Below, piece by piece: positions 12,401 to 23,246 of a stretch of DNA of 64,000 nt. The notes under the pieces were generated by a model. That model did no database searches. It had not been told where the DNA came from and saw only the letters and a list, made by a program, of their open reading frames with translations. Both the position numbers and the translations under genes were made by a program. Source of the DNA: Apostichopus japonicus (taxonomy: Eukaryota > Echinodermata > Holothuroidea > Aspidochirotida > Stichopodidae); NCBI RefSeq assembly GCF_037975245.1, contig NC_092569.1, positions 16,808,501-16,872,500 of the forward strand. Direction: 5' to 3'. Numbering within the stretch: the stretch's first letter is position 1; every line of letters starts with the position of its first letter.

Positions 12401-15400
12401 GATGATGATTTTATACTATACTATATCTAAGGGAATGGAAGTTTACCACAAAAATGAATATGCCAAATGACCTTTGGTAGCAGTCATGTTAAAACTGATT
12501 GCAACCAGAAAGCATGTCACCCAGAAACCTCTTTTCAAGGAGAGATTGCAGGGGCCATTGTTTGATTTGGATGCATAATTGCACTACAACAGAATTACTA
12601 TTGTTTGTTTAACAATGGGAGTGTACACATAGCCACCAAAACAGAAAAGAATAAAATCTAACTGGTAAATTAGAATCAATTTGTAAGAGCAAAGTAAGCA
12701 ATTGACAACAATTGTGGGATTGGACTTTGTGGTACCACTTGTTAGGGCTAACCTGAGATAACCGGACTCAACTTTATCGTTGCCAAAGATTACATATTTG
12801 TTTATCATTTTCCGTTGTCAGTTCACATACAATTTCCTAGTCGTTTCCTTACAATGGCCATTGAATTATGTTATTTTTTAAATTCTTTTTTCTTAAACAT
12901 ATTTCTAGTAACAACATTTCATGCACATTTTCCAGACTTCTATGATATTTGACATCAAACTTGTCGATGCTGCAGCCTCCAGTAGCGGGGTCAACCACCA
13001 TGAACCTGTGCTGGCGCCCTTACCAATCAAACCTGTGACATTGGAGGTGTCTGTAATTCCTACAGCTGAAGGATTGGAAATGAGAGATGTCAATGTAGAA
13101 CTCTGTATCCTTGCCATTTATATTAACAATAGTACACAGTCATGGTCCACACGATAGGCTGTCAGGGGTGCTAGTATTACATTTGTTATGTCCATCGACT
13201 TGTCCCTCTGATCACCACCAACGGGCGGCTGAATCGATGAATCAGTGAAAACCAGGTCATGGATATCAGTGGAGGAGCTAGGGGTATTGGTCAGGGGGGG
13301 GCAAGAATGGTCTGTAGGGGTGATTTCGACACTATCTAATCGGAGCGCCACCACATGGTACAGACATTTTTTGAGTAAAGATACCCCCTAGATCGCCCGA
13401 AATGACCCTTTCCGTGCCTTGCTATTTTGCAGATAATGTGACAAATGTCAATAGGTAGATGAGAGCACAATAAAAAAGTGAATAATTGCGAATAAGTAAA
13501 AAGTGGTAAAAAGCTGAAAAGGGCCCAAGCAGTCCATTTGAGTCCGTCGGGGGGGGGGGCATCAGCACCCCCTGACTGTATGGACGCTCCGCCACTGATG
13601 GATATGATTCCTTGTTTTAAGGACCGAGCTGTAAATGTACAGAGTTACTATTGGTCTGTCACTTCCTGTTTATCAATTTTTAAAATATATCATCCTTGTT
13701 TTTGTCTTCGCTTATTTTTTCCTGAAATGAAAGATATTCATGATGCATATTGCTGATATTTAAGTTCTGTTCAATGGCTTGTGTCTTAACCCTTTACATA
13801 ACAGACTTGCAGTTGTTCTTTACTTGTTCTTTGTATTCTAGCATAGTTGACTGTACTCGCATGTAGCCGTAGTGGACTTAATTGTACTCTGGTATTTATG
13901 AAATCTAGTGTAGGTACTATTGCAAGTTTAAAGTTCCCATACTTTACGCTCAGCAGCTTCTACACATTTGTTAGTACTCATTGCCAAAGGGGAACTCCAT
14001 ATATGCTATGATTCCTTGTTTTAGGACTGTGCTGAAAATGTCCAGTGTTATTTTATTGGTCTGTTACTCCTTATTAACCAAGTTTTCAAGTATTGCATCC
14101 TTCATTTTTTTTCCCTGACGTGACATTTGTAAAGATTCCCCGAACTGGGCAGTCTTTCAACCGCACATAGTCATCGATGCCAAACTTGGGTGTCTGTGGA
14201 CGGTGCATCTCAACTTAGAAGCGATTGTGACAATGATACCAGAAAAGGTGAGATGTATATTGAAAAATTATCACCTAATAAGAAAAGGACAAGTTGTTTG
14301 TTAGTGCCTTTACAAGTACAGTTTGTGTAACTAACTGCTTTCATAGCAGTACACATCTCACAAGACGAAACAAACAGTTGATATCGGAATTTCAGTCTAG
14401 AATTAGACAAGTGTTTCTCATATTGTAACGATGATACCAGAAAAGGTGAGATATATATTGAACAATTATTACCTAATAAGGAAAGCACCAGTACCCTTTG
14501 TTAGTGCTTTTACAAGTATAGTTAGTGTAGCTAACTGCTTTCATAGTATCATAGCAGTACACATCTCGCGAGACGGAACAACCAGCTGATATCAGAATTT
14601 CAATCTAGAATTAGACAAGCGTTCCTCATATTAGTAAGTAAGTAAATAAAACCTGGCAATAGAACATTGCTGGCAGTTTGAATGTACACTAAGGTGCTTG
14701 GTATTTTCAGTATTGTTCTATGACAAATTTCCTCAAATTTTCAATTAATGTCAATACATGTGATTCGAAAGTCAATCCCTTTGACTTTCTTGTGAGAGAT
14801 TCATGAAATTTTGACAGCATTATGTGTCACTCTGTTAAATCTGCCAGTAAGAGAGTTAGCAGATTTTGTCATTTGATTATGGCCAATCTGAAGAATTCAT
14901 TCATGTGATAGATGGAAAAAAGGTGTGCAGTCCTCGATGAAGTAAATAACTCAAATAGAGGGCAGTATTAAAAAACAACATCATTAGAGTATTTAATTTC
15001 ATATGATTGATCATGTATTGTCAAGTGTTCAGTTGACAACTAATGTGCATCTGGAATGTCAAAATAAAAACATGAATTTAATGGCAGTAATCAGACTGAC
15101 TTCTATTAGAAGTTGAAGAGTCAGATATTACCAGGCTGGGGTATTGTTCCTTTTGATCATTGAATAGGCCATTTCTATTGTGGTGTTGATGAAGTTGAGA
15201 TATTCACCATCTATGATCAGTCCAGGAACTAAAATGTCAATTGCAGTAGGAGTAGGTCAATGCAGATGGTCATAGAATTTGTTTGGATTTTGACTACTAA
15301 AGCACATAATAAGAACAAATTTGTCATTTGGCTCACATTTCTGCTTCCTGTAAAAATATGCAATTTGAAAATCAAAACTTTTAAGTAACATGGTGTTAAT

Positions 15401-16390
15401 ACGATATGAACTGCATATCAACTGTTATGTCAGTGATTTTATATTACAGGGGGATGCTATTCAGGTGTTTACAAGGAATTAAGGGATATTATGCCTGTTC
15501 CAACTTTATTATGAAAATACACTCAAACCTGTCTTAAGTTAATAAGGTTGACATTACTGACTAAGGCTATGGTTTCTCTCTCACAACGTTTAAATCAATT
15601 TGTCTTTCCTTCATTTATTTTGTTTCTTTAGAAAAGGCTCATCGATTTTCTGTTGTTTAGAAGAGACAGTAAAAAGGTCATTCTATCTGTCATTAAATCA
15701 GGTAAAATTTTGTTCTGACTGGAAGTATAATTGTATATCCAATGAAACATATTTTTGACTAGCTAAACCTTCTTTTACTCACCACCCTACTAAGTGGAGT
15801 TGGTGCTCTGTGATGTCATCGTGATGGACGCTCGTCGAAACCTTCACCTCGCTGTTATAATTTTCTTCTTCATTTACCCTTGAAATGTGGCGCAAGTGGA
15901 ACGTTTGCCTTATAGCTGTCATAGGTTCAACTGTACTATAAGTAATTTCATGTTTTAAGGCAAATTTTGTAGAATATTGTTTTCCTATTAGGATTAATGA
16001 TCTCTATATTGCAAAGAAAAGCAAAAACATCCTCAGCTTTAGCGCTGATATGTTATCTTTTGGCCTGCTGTTGCCAAATGCACTCACAAAATATCACCAA
16101 CTTTTCAATTCATATCTTTTGCCATGTAACATCTGACCAGGATGTGGTGTTGACCTAAAGATGCGACAAGCAATTTACTTAAGCGGCTTAAAGTCCTTGA
16201 GGGAATTAGACCAAAGCTAGTGAACACATTAATACATGGTTTCAATGCAAATTAATATTTGAAAATATGATTTATCCAATTTATTACTGGCATTATTATT
16301 AGTATAATACACGGTTTCAATGCAAATTAATATTAGATAATATGATTGATACAATTTATTACTGGCACATTATTATTATTATTATTATTA

Positions 16391-16441
<51 letters not shown>

Positions 16442-19400
16442 TGTATTATTCGAAACAAAAATGCAAGGAAGGTCTCATCTACTCAAGTTGGAATCATTAA
16501 TTTTTTGGGGATGTATATAATTTCAAACCATCCTTCATATTTGTTGATACAAATATGATCCAACAGCATGTGTTCAGCAAGTCTTGCCGGTCTGCTTGTG
16601 TATACAGACCTGCACTGTCTTGGTGACCATATGTCGGCTAAATTTCAAAGTTGTATTTCTCTCTCCTTTCAGCTTTGATGCCCGGCCAACAGCTTGGATT
16701 GGCCACTATTGCCCAAATGTTTGACAAGTTCAACACTGTTTGTAGGTCACATTTGGACTTTCAGCAACAGAGTAGCACACAGGTATTTTGAAACAAAAGT
16801 TTCAGAGTGGTTCCTTTGACTGAGTAATTAAGAATAAGGAACTTTTAGTTCCATTTATTGCAGAGACTCAAGAAAGTTCTGACCATTATATCAATCCAAT
16901 GAAATGGCAGTTTTTCGAATTGCTGGAAAGCTCTAAAGTTGCAATTATTCTTTCACTTTACTTTGAAGGTCTTTATTGAAGGTCTTTATAAAGACCAGCC
17001 CATGGATGTTTTAATACGTCCTTAAAACATACTTTACAAATGTAAAATTATGATGTAGTGTTTCCAAATAAGTTCTCATGTTTTTTTTTGTCACTTGTTT
17101 TTGGAGTCTCCAACAGTGGAATAAGGAATGTGTCCTTTTTTTGATAAACTCTTTTGATTTACATGCTTGTTTTATATGCTATATGTGTTCTTCTACTATG
17201 TGATTCGGTTTATATGAGCTCCAGCATTAATCAAAACACAAAGACTTATCATCACTGCCTCTTGAATCACAACATAATTGATACAGTAACAATGAAACAG
17301 GTAGTAATAGTTGTTAATGATGACCGGATGCATTTCTATGATTTCTTGTTTTTCAGTTTGTGGAAGGAGCTGGTAAACCAATTCCTGTACATTTCTACAA
17401 TGGTGGTAGGATTCTTATCCAGCAGCCAGACCTCTATACCCATGTTTTATCACCTTGTGCTGAAAACAAGGTAAGATATGAAATGTTGGCTACTTTGATG
17501 TGAATGTTGCTTCATCATATCAATCATTTATCAATTTGTGCTTGAGCAACTGCACTGGTTACCTGTTTTCTACAGGATACAGGATAGCACCAGAATACAT
17601 GAGTAGCATGATCAGTCGGAAGACCACCACCCGCTCTCTCCGATCCTCAAATCAGCTACTGCTCCATGTACCTAAGTGGAAGCTCAAGTCATTTGGTCAA
17701 CAATCGTTTTCTAATGCCCCTCCTACTCTTTGGAACTCACTTCCACTGCACATCAAGTCAGCACCCGACGTTAACCTTTTCAAAACCAGACTCAAAACTT
17801 ATCTATTTTTGACTGCCTTCCCTGAGCACTAGCGCCACTGAGCATTAGTTTTCCTCTGGATATTGCCGCTATATAAATTTGCATTTATTATTATTATTAT
17901 GATTATTGAGAATTTCATCAATTCAGATTTGCTACCTACAGTATGGCCATGAAATGTGCTCAATTTTTATCTGCCCTTCTTTTATTAAACAAGTACAAAA
18001 TTGAAAAGTCTGTGGTATCAATGGGCATACATGTAGACCTTATTCACTTGCTGTTATAATTGGCTTGAAACAAGGTAAACTTTGTTAATTGCTTTCAATG
18101 GTGATGAACTTGTTTCCATAAAAAGTAATGGATTTTGGTGCAAAGGGTATAAGTGAGCACAGTTAATGCTATCAATATTGGACATGAAATGCTTCAAATA
18201 AAAGGTTCAAATTCTTCGGTTTGCACCTTTAGGTATCATCTTTTGTTATAGATGGTCAAGACATGTGGAAAGTTGATTGAATATATTTACTCTCCACAGA
18301 ACTGGCCGTAATTCCCAGTTGCTTAGTAGTACAGTTGTGTGCTATTCAGTTCAATGATGTACTGAGCCTTCTGTTAATATACTACTGTAAGCACATTCCT
18401 GCAAATTTCTTGATATAAACTCATAATTGCTCAATAACTAGAAGGGAAAATCAACATCACTCAGTGTTTTATAAATGGCAACGTTGACTCAAGGTCAACA
18501 GCGACCACTAAATGACTAATTTCTGTGTATTCACCCGAGTTTAAATCTGTGCATATTCTGGCACACAGTTTACATGCAGCTGTTTGGATGCCATCTTACT
18601 AAACTCTATTACCTTTAATTAAGAAAAGTGCAATGATTGTACTGGAGTTAGTTTATAAACTTTAATGATGCAGGCAATTTAATGGTTTATTAAATGCTTT
18701 CATACAGTGATATACGGTTTCATATTCATTTTGGATAGTACATACTTAACAGAATGCAATAAAATCTTAATCCTTCTCATAACCTTCATGTTCATTTGAC
18801 AGGAGATTCCTTACAAATTCATTGTGGCAGTGCTGGTAGAATATATCAGGTCGCTCAACCAATATCACATTCCCGTCCAGGTAAATACCTTGCTTGCTAA
18901 CTGCATTCTGTTGTTTCCATCTCTCTTTCTCTTGTTTTGGTCAATTTAAGCCCTTAAAACTGGCTTTGCATTGATGCCATGTAGCTCGGTCTTTTTGAGA
19001 TATTTCTCATAGCATTTGATTGAAATACCAATATTGTCTCTTTGGATTGTTCCATCTGTGTGGTGATTGAAATTAATTTGTGTTTTGTAAGACCTTTTGA
19101 GAGCACTAGTAACGACAGTGTTCCTGTATAGGTGCGAAACGTGGACTTTTAATGCGGTGATGGAAAAGCGAATAAATGCTTTTGAAATGAACTGTATCGG
19201 GAGACTTCTACAGATCCATTCCACTCTGCACACCACGAACATTCAAGTATGGCAAATACTGGAGAGTTCCATAGGGTAACAGGAATCCCTCCTTTCATTG
19301 GTGAAAAGAAGGAAACTTCAGTGGTTTGGTCATGTAATTAGACAGAAGATCAGTCTGGCATACACTATAATGCAAGGAGGGACAGATGGGGTACGATTGA

Positions 19401-22400
19401 CAACATAAAAACCTGGACTGGGATGGACTTAAACCAGCTCATAAGAACAGCTGACATGAATTGTGGAAAGCTTGTGTCGTGTCATCATGTCGCCCCAAGG
19501 GCCCTCAAGCTATGGGACATAGATAGTTAGATAGATAGTTGGTGTTGATCATATTGGTTTACAAGTAATTTCCCTTTAATTGCATCTATGAAAATGTGAC
19601 AGATTTGAATACTCAGACAGTCAGGTGATGTGACTTGGTTCAGCTTCAGTACGCATTTCATATGCGCTCTCTACTACTAAGCAGGCCTGACGTTGGTTAG
19701 CTTGCAGAATAATGTCACATATTGCAGAGAATTAGTCAAGTCAAATAATTTAATATAGTTTGACAACCCTGAAAATGTGAGGATCAACATTGGCGATACA
19801 AGATCTTCTGTTATGACCAGAGAAGGGAAAATGCATTCTCTGAATCAAATTTGGCTGACATAAATAGGAACACTTTAGTCCCCACGCATTGGCTTCCCTT
19901 CCATTAAACTTTCCAGTGTTGAAATGTAATTTGATTGTTTATTAATTATTTCTACAGCATTTCCTTTATGAACTTATCATCAACACATTGGTCCATCATA
20001 ACTGTTTCTACCAACTACACCAGTTTCTGCAGTATCATGTCCTGAACGACTCTAAACCAATAGCCTGTTTGTTACTCTCATTAGAGGGCTGCTACCCACC
20101 AGCCCATCAGTTGGCTCTTGATATGCTGAAGGTAAAGAGAGATGGTTTCTTCTTGTCTAGGCTTTCACTGAAATGCTAAAAATACATACTAATAGAGGAA
20201 AGGAACCTCCTTGAAACACATCAATTCAATTTTTCATTCAATTATTTCATTATTTCAACCAACAATGTTCAAAAAATTTACAGTGATGTGTTCAGACAAT
20301 AGACTTAAAACATGATCAATGGTGAGGGGATTACACAAGGAAGCTACAAATGTTGAGGTTGTATATTTAGATATGCTACAAACTAGTAGAAGAAAGGAAC
20401 CTCCTTGTAACACATCACATGAATATACAAATGTTGAGGTTGTATGCTTCAATCTGCTACATACTAGTAGAAGAAAGGAACCTCCTTGTAACACATCACA
20501 TGAATCTACCAATGTTGAGGTTGTATGCTTCAATCTGCTACATACTAGTAGAAGAAAGGAACCTCCTTGTAACACATCACATGAATATACAAATGTTGAG
20601 GTTGTATGCTTCAATCTGCTACATACTAGTAGAAGAAAGGAACCTCCTTGTAACACATCACATGAATATACAAATGTTGAGGTTGTATGCTTCAATCTGC
20701 TACATACTAGTAGAAGAAAGGAACCTCCTTGTAACACATCACATGAATATACAAATGTTGAGGTTGTATGCTTCAATCTGCTACATACTAGTAGAAGAAA
20801 GGAACCTCCTTGTAACACATCACATGAATATACAAATGTTGAGGTTGTATGCTTCAATCTGCTACATACTAGTAGAAGAAAGGAACCTCCTTGTTACACA
20901 TCACATGAATCTACCAATGTTGAGGTTGTATGCTTCAATCTGCTACATACTAGTAGAAGAAAGGAACCTCCTTGTAACACATCACATGAATATACAAATG
21001 TTGAGGTTGTATGCTTCAATCTGCTACATACTAGTAGAAGAAAGGAACCTCCTTGTAACACATCACATGAATATACAAATGTTGAGGTTGTATGCTTCAA
21101 TCTGCTACATACTAGTAGAAGAAAGGAACCTCCTTGTAACACATCACATGAATATACAAATGTTGAGGCTGTGTTCTTCAGTCTGCTACATACTAGTAGA
21201 AGAAAGGAACCTTCTTGTAACACATCACATGAATCTACCAATGTTGAAGTGGTTGCTTCAGTCTGCTAAGTATTGAAGTGAATATTTGTTCTCAATTAAG
21301 ATAATATCCTACAACGGCCAGCAAAAAATATTTGGGGTAACAAATATAAAGGCCAGAGAGTAAAGAAATAACACTCTACCTGGACATAGAAATGTGCAGG
21401 GTAGCACAAATTTCTTTTGCTAAAGAGCTTAAGACTGTAAGTTTCCATAAGTGCAAGACTGAGAGCAGATATGTTCCCACAGGCTGTATTGATATCTCTT
21501 CGGGATGGATTCGGCCTGTGGGCTTACTGACGAGAATCCCTGGTACACCACGACTTGACTCTTCATTTAATAAAAATGATTTGGGAGTTATTTATGATCT
21601 GCCACTCATTCTTGTGTGGTACTGGTTAGGTGCTTGAGGAGTGTGCTTCTGATGAGTAATGGCTCAAGTTCTCATGGCAGCTGCTTGGTTTGGTCTGAAA
21701 GTGTTCTGACCTCTGCACTCGAATGTACTCTTGAACAGTGATCTCTAAGAGATAAAAGGGAGGTAATTCTGTTTCAAACGACAAGAGCAAGTTATCATAC
21801 CAATTATTGTGTTCTATTTTCCCCATTTCAGCGTGTTTCAACAGCAAATGAAGAGATCGTGGAAGTTCTGTTGTCCAAGAACCAACTTCTCCCCGCACTT
21901 AGATTTCTGAGGAGCGTTGGTGGATCGGACAATGCATCAGCCAGGAAGTTTCTAGAGGCTGCTCAAAACACAGAAGATAACCTTCTCTTCTTCACGGTCT
22001 TCAAGTTTTTCGAACAGAGAAATCTCAGGTTACGAGGAGATTTCCATTTCATGCCAGGTATGTTCGTAGCAGCTAATTGGTTCTCCTGTAAAGAGGTAGA
22101 ATATAATACCTGATATTGAATATCCATCAGTTAATAACAAATTCATTCTGTCCTATTCTTACAAACAAACGTGGCTCTGGTGTGTTACATCTACCATGGA
22201 AGTTACAGAATGCCTTAAAGACCCTAGACTTAAAGTTGAATTTTGTTGTCTTGTTGTCTTTTTGAAGCTAATTGTCAGAGCTTAACATTTTGTTTTAATT
22301 TTCCCTGAAAGACATTTTGGTTATCAAAAAGATAACAAAATTAATACACTTTCTGAATTTTAGTCTATGCATGTCCTTTGCAAACGATATTAAAAGCATT

Positions 22401-23246
22401 CTCTGTTATGAACAACTCTCCAAAACAAATAAGATTAGAACCATTATCAAAATAGTGTTTTTTTTCCAATTTAGCAGTTTTCAAAATTCCTGTCACCCTG
22501 ACTGTACCATCTTGTGTGATTTCACTTTGAAGGGTTTCCTTGTTCCCATGTTAAGAATAACCAGTGTTGTGAGTGAAAGGATGCCAATATATTTGATATA
22601 TTGAAAATCCACGTAAATAGTTAGGTGACAAGAAAAGTGAATTAATCAAATACCAACTGCTCTATAAAATGCCATATATGGGTTGTGCTTAAGTACTCAG
22701 AGTTAAAGACCAATTGTTACTTGTTTTATTCTTTGATTGTTATATACTACCAGGATGCGTGATAAGATTTTCTCTGAGCATTTTATGTTTATGAAATGTC
22801 TGAGTAAACACTGGAATGTTTATATTTTGGTTGTTTATCTTAGGTCATCCTCTAAGGCTCAAGTTCAACTCAGCGTTCATGCAAATCATCCTTTAAAGTT
22901 CAAGTTGAAAGTTGACAGTCTTGTTTGAGGCGAAGGGCCACTTCACATGACTTTACAACAGTTAAACCCTGGTCATTAGTAACTTGTCACACCCACACTG
23001 CAAAGTATGCACAATTCAAACAATCCCTCCTGAAGCTCTACATCGCACCACATCTATGTTGTCCCCTGGGTGACTTCCTTTAAACACTATATCAAATGAA
23101 TTATGTGACTGACTGGCTTCTTTTATTCTTCCCTTCTCTTCTTTTCTTCTCTTTCTTTTTGTTGTTTCCTAGGTGAGCACTGTGAAAAATATGTCAAACA
23201 TTTCGAAAGTTTATTTGGCTACGATGCATTAGGCCAGGTCGCCTGA
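450..23246 (+). CDS. RMC1: RMC1 (C18orf8/Mic1) homologue, 5'-partial, 15 exons
   Basis: Regulator of the MON1-CCZ1 complex; in animals it joins MON1-CCZ1 to activate Rab7 on late endosomes and lysosomes. Coding exons: 450-608, 2351-2419, 3459-3568, 5220-5309, 7880-7949, 9197-9232, 12936-13104, 14135-14247, 15632-15701, 16673-16782, 17357-17470, 18803-18880, 19958-20131, 21832-22057, 23173-23246 (stop TGA 23244-23246). All have AG acceptors and GT donors, and the phases agree throughout, giving 553 codons. The order and sequence match vertebrate RMC1 as I know it: GFNWTSANEVVFVTD, GTILKLPKF, GAEIVLYQL, DNLIVVHHQ, MIFDIKL, VEYIRSLNQ, LHQFLQYHV, PPAHQLALDML, then a C-terminal GEHCEKYVKHF segment. 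The first ~100 residues (N-terminal beta-propeller start) are not in the window, and no earlier exon was found in 1-449. The exon assignments are read directly; the function is from the family. Confidence 0.95.
609..2350. other. RMC1 intron, no recognised content
   Basis: Between exons 450-608 and 2351-2419. Only a small GGAGGTAATTAGTAAT-type direct repeat near 1606-1660 stands out. Nothing else was recognised here, nor in the next intron (2420-3458). Confidence 0.5.
5765..5899. repeat. 11-bp tandem repeat (GTATGTACAGA)n, about 12 copies
   Basis: Almost perfect head-to-tail copies of GTATGTACAGA, with one variant (ACATA). It lies in the RMC1 intron 5310-7879. The open frame across it is an artefact of 33 bp being three units. 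Confidence 0.95.
6436..7489. repeat. 18-bp minisatellite (CCTTGTCATGTGACATAT)n, about 58 copies
   Basis: The unit is 18 bp, with three 20-bp units that carry an extra AT (near 6500, 7290, 7427). Variants are blocked: TCGTGTG units cluster at about 6852-6955 and 7304-7385, and TGCCATG units are scattered. Each standard unit contains the dyad TGTCA-TG-TGACA, which includes GTCATGTGAC, an M-box/E-box-like sequence. Because 18 is divisible by three, long open frames run through it on both strands; there is no other sign of coding. It sits in the RMC1 intron about 390 bases before exon 7880-7949. Confidence 0.97.
8157..9030. repeat. Three decayed ~300-bp direct repeats
   Basis: Copies start near 8159, 8460 and about 8762. 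Shared blocks, in order: CAATAACTAGAC, GGGAATGAT, GGGTGGGTGGTCCATAAT, GGTGCTCAT, CATGAATATTAATGAG, TTCAAATTGCAATAACT, CATGCTGATGTGT, ATGAGGAGG. The third copy is the most diverged. All lie in the RMC1 intron 7950-9196. Confidence 0.85.
9233..11203. repeat. 60-bp minisatellite starting at an RMC1 splice donor, about 33 copies
   Basis: Units share ATTTACAACATATAATACAT, TATTCATAGG, ACAGTCAACTATTGTAT and GTTTCCATTAG. The array begins within the donor of exon 9197-9232, and each unit carries AGGTACAG or AGGCACAG, where the first is identical to the real donor core. From about 10561 to 10980, a 55-56 bp unit lacking the TTCAT segment alternates with a full unit, giving a higher-order period near 115 bp. 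Period 60 explains the long repeated open frame; it is not a gene. Confidence 0.97.
11790..11930 (+). mobile_element. LINE reverse-transcriptase C-terminal remnant
   Basis: The frame reads YKIWNNLPTGIRHS, then SFKYQLKSYLTS and a stop. This is the typical end of non-LTR retrotransposon ORF2 proteins (WNxLP...FKxxLKxYL). It is a short fragment in the RMC1 intron 9233-12935. AT-rich sequence follows to about 12120. Confidence 0.7.
13259..13605. mobile_element. hAT-like MITE with 8-bp target-site duplication
   Basis: The element spans 13267-13597 (331 bp). Its ends are CAGTGGAGGAGC and, reverse-complemented, CAGTGGCGGAGC (one mismatch). It is flanked by perfect ATGGATAT duplications at 13259-13266 and 13598-13605. 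An 8-bp duplication with CA...TG ends is typical of the hAT superfamily. No transposase is encoded. G-runs lie near 13298 and 13549. It sits in the RMC1 intron 13105-14134. Confidence 0.85.
13606..14134. repeat. Diverged ~400-bp-spaced direct repeat before an RMC1 exon
   Basis: GATTCCTTGTTTTAAGGAC and the ~100 bases after it (from about 13607) recur diverged from about 14010 (GATTCCTTGTTTTAGGAC). Both continue through TATTGGTCTGT and a T-rich TTTTTTCC run into CCTGA. The second copy runs into the true acceptor of exon 14135-14247; the first is intronic. Confidence 0.7.
14228..14640. repeat. Tandem duplication of an RMC1 exon end plus intron start
   Basis: Copy A (about 14233-14423) starts inside exon 14135-14247. 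Copy B starts near 14430. Both contain ATGATACCAGAAAAGGTGAG, i.e. the last five codons and the 5' splice site, and both end near CTAGAATTAGACAAG. The second donor is at 14446. The in-frame extension to it meets TAG after 18 codons. Confidence 0.85.
16227..16375. repeat. Two ~75-bp direct repeats in an RMC1 intron
   Basis: GGTTTCAATGCAAATTAATA, then ATATGATT and CAATTTATTACTGGCA, occurs twice (about 16237 and 16312). The second copy runs into an ATT microsatellite. Confidence 0.8.
16366..16442. repeat. (ATT)n microsatellite
   Basis: ATT/TTA trinucleotide run, interrupted by a T homopolymer near 16390, about 230 bases upstream of exon 16673-16782. Confidence 0.95.
17560..17900 (+). mobile_element. 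LINE 3' end (L2/CR1-like ORF2 tail and 3' microsatellite)
   Basis: The frame reads TTTRSLRSSNQLLL, then FGQQSFSNAPPTLWNSLPLH, then FKTRLKTYLFLTAF and a stop, matching the C-terminal end of chordate/echinoderm L2/CR1-type ORF2 proteins. GCCGCTATATAAATTTGCAT and an ATT run follow, as at the 3' end of such elements. It is 5'-truncated, lies in the RMC1 intron 17471-18802, and is in sense orientation. The clade assignment is from memory of the motif. Confidence 0.8.
18803..23246 (+). CDS. RMC1: RMC1 exons 12-15: Mic1-type C-terminal domain
   Basis: These four exons (18803-18880, 19958-20131, 21832-22057, 23173-23246) encode the best conserved part of the protein, the helical C-terminal Mic1/RMC1 domain. 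Readable motifs are KFIVAVLVEYIRSLNQ, HQFLQYHVLNDSKPIACLL, EEIVEVLLSKNQ, ALRFLRSVGG, ARKFLEAAQNTEDN and FFEQRNLRLRG. The last exon adds 24 residues and ends FGYDALGQVA. The 3' untranslated region follows; no strong AATAAA was found in the next ~400 bases, only weaker ATTAAA-like sequence near 23645. Confidence 0.95.
19097..19545 (+). mobile_element. LINE remnant (ORF2 C-terminal part, frameshifted)
   Basis: The frame contains YRCETWTFNAVMEKRINAFE and CIGRLLQI. After a frameshift near 19260-19290 come KRRKLQWFGHVIRQ and a glycine-rich GGTDG segment. This order (CETWT, RRLL, RKLQWFGHV) is diagnostic of a common endonuclease-reverse transcriptase family. It has stops in the second half and ends in a GATAGATAGTTA run. 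It lies in the RMC1 intron 18881-19957. Confidence 0.85.
20186..21268. repeat. 81-bp minisatellite, about 12 copies
   Basis: Units contain AATGTTGAGGTTGTATGCTT, CAATCTGCTACATACTAGTA, GAAGAAAGGAACCTCCTTGT and AACACATCACATGAAT. Two unit types differ at the junction (ATACAAATG or CTACCAATG). Edge units are diverged, and a first degenerate piece lies at 20186-20224. It starts about 55 bases after exon 19958-20131. Period 81 explains open frames on both strands. Confidence 0.97.
21269..21831. other. RMC1 intron remainder, no recognised content
   Basis: Between the 81-bp array and exon 21832-22057. No repeat, exon or RNA gene was recognised. Confidence 0.45.
22960..23092. repeat. Dispersed repeat, copy 1
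   Basis: Shares AACCCTGGTCATT, GTAACTTG, TCACACC, TGCACAATTCAAACAATC and GTCCCCTGG with 51795-51915. Two diverged copies about 29 kb apart make it an interspersed element, probably SINE-derived. It sits just before the last RMC1 exon. Confidence 0.75.

Noticed and set aside
20255..21276. Repeated open frames on both strands with 27-residue units
   Set aside because: Product of the 81-bp array in an intron; no start context or domain.
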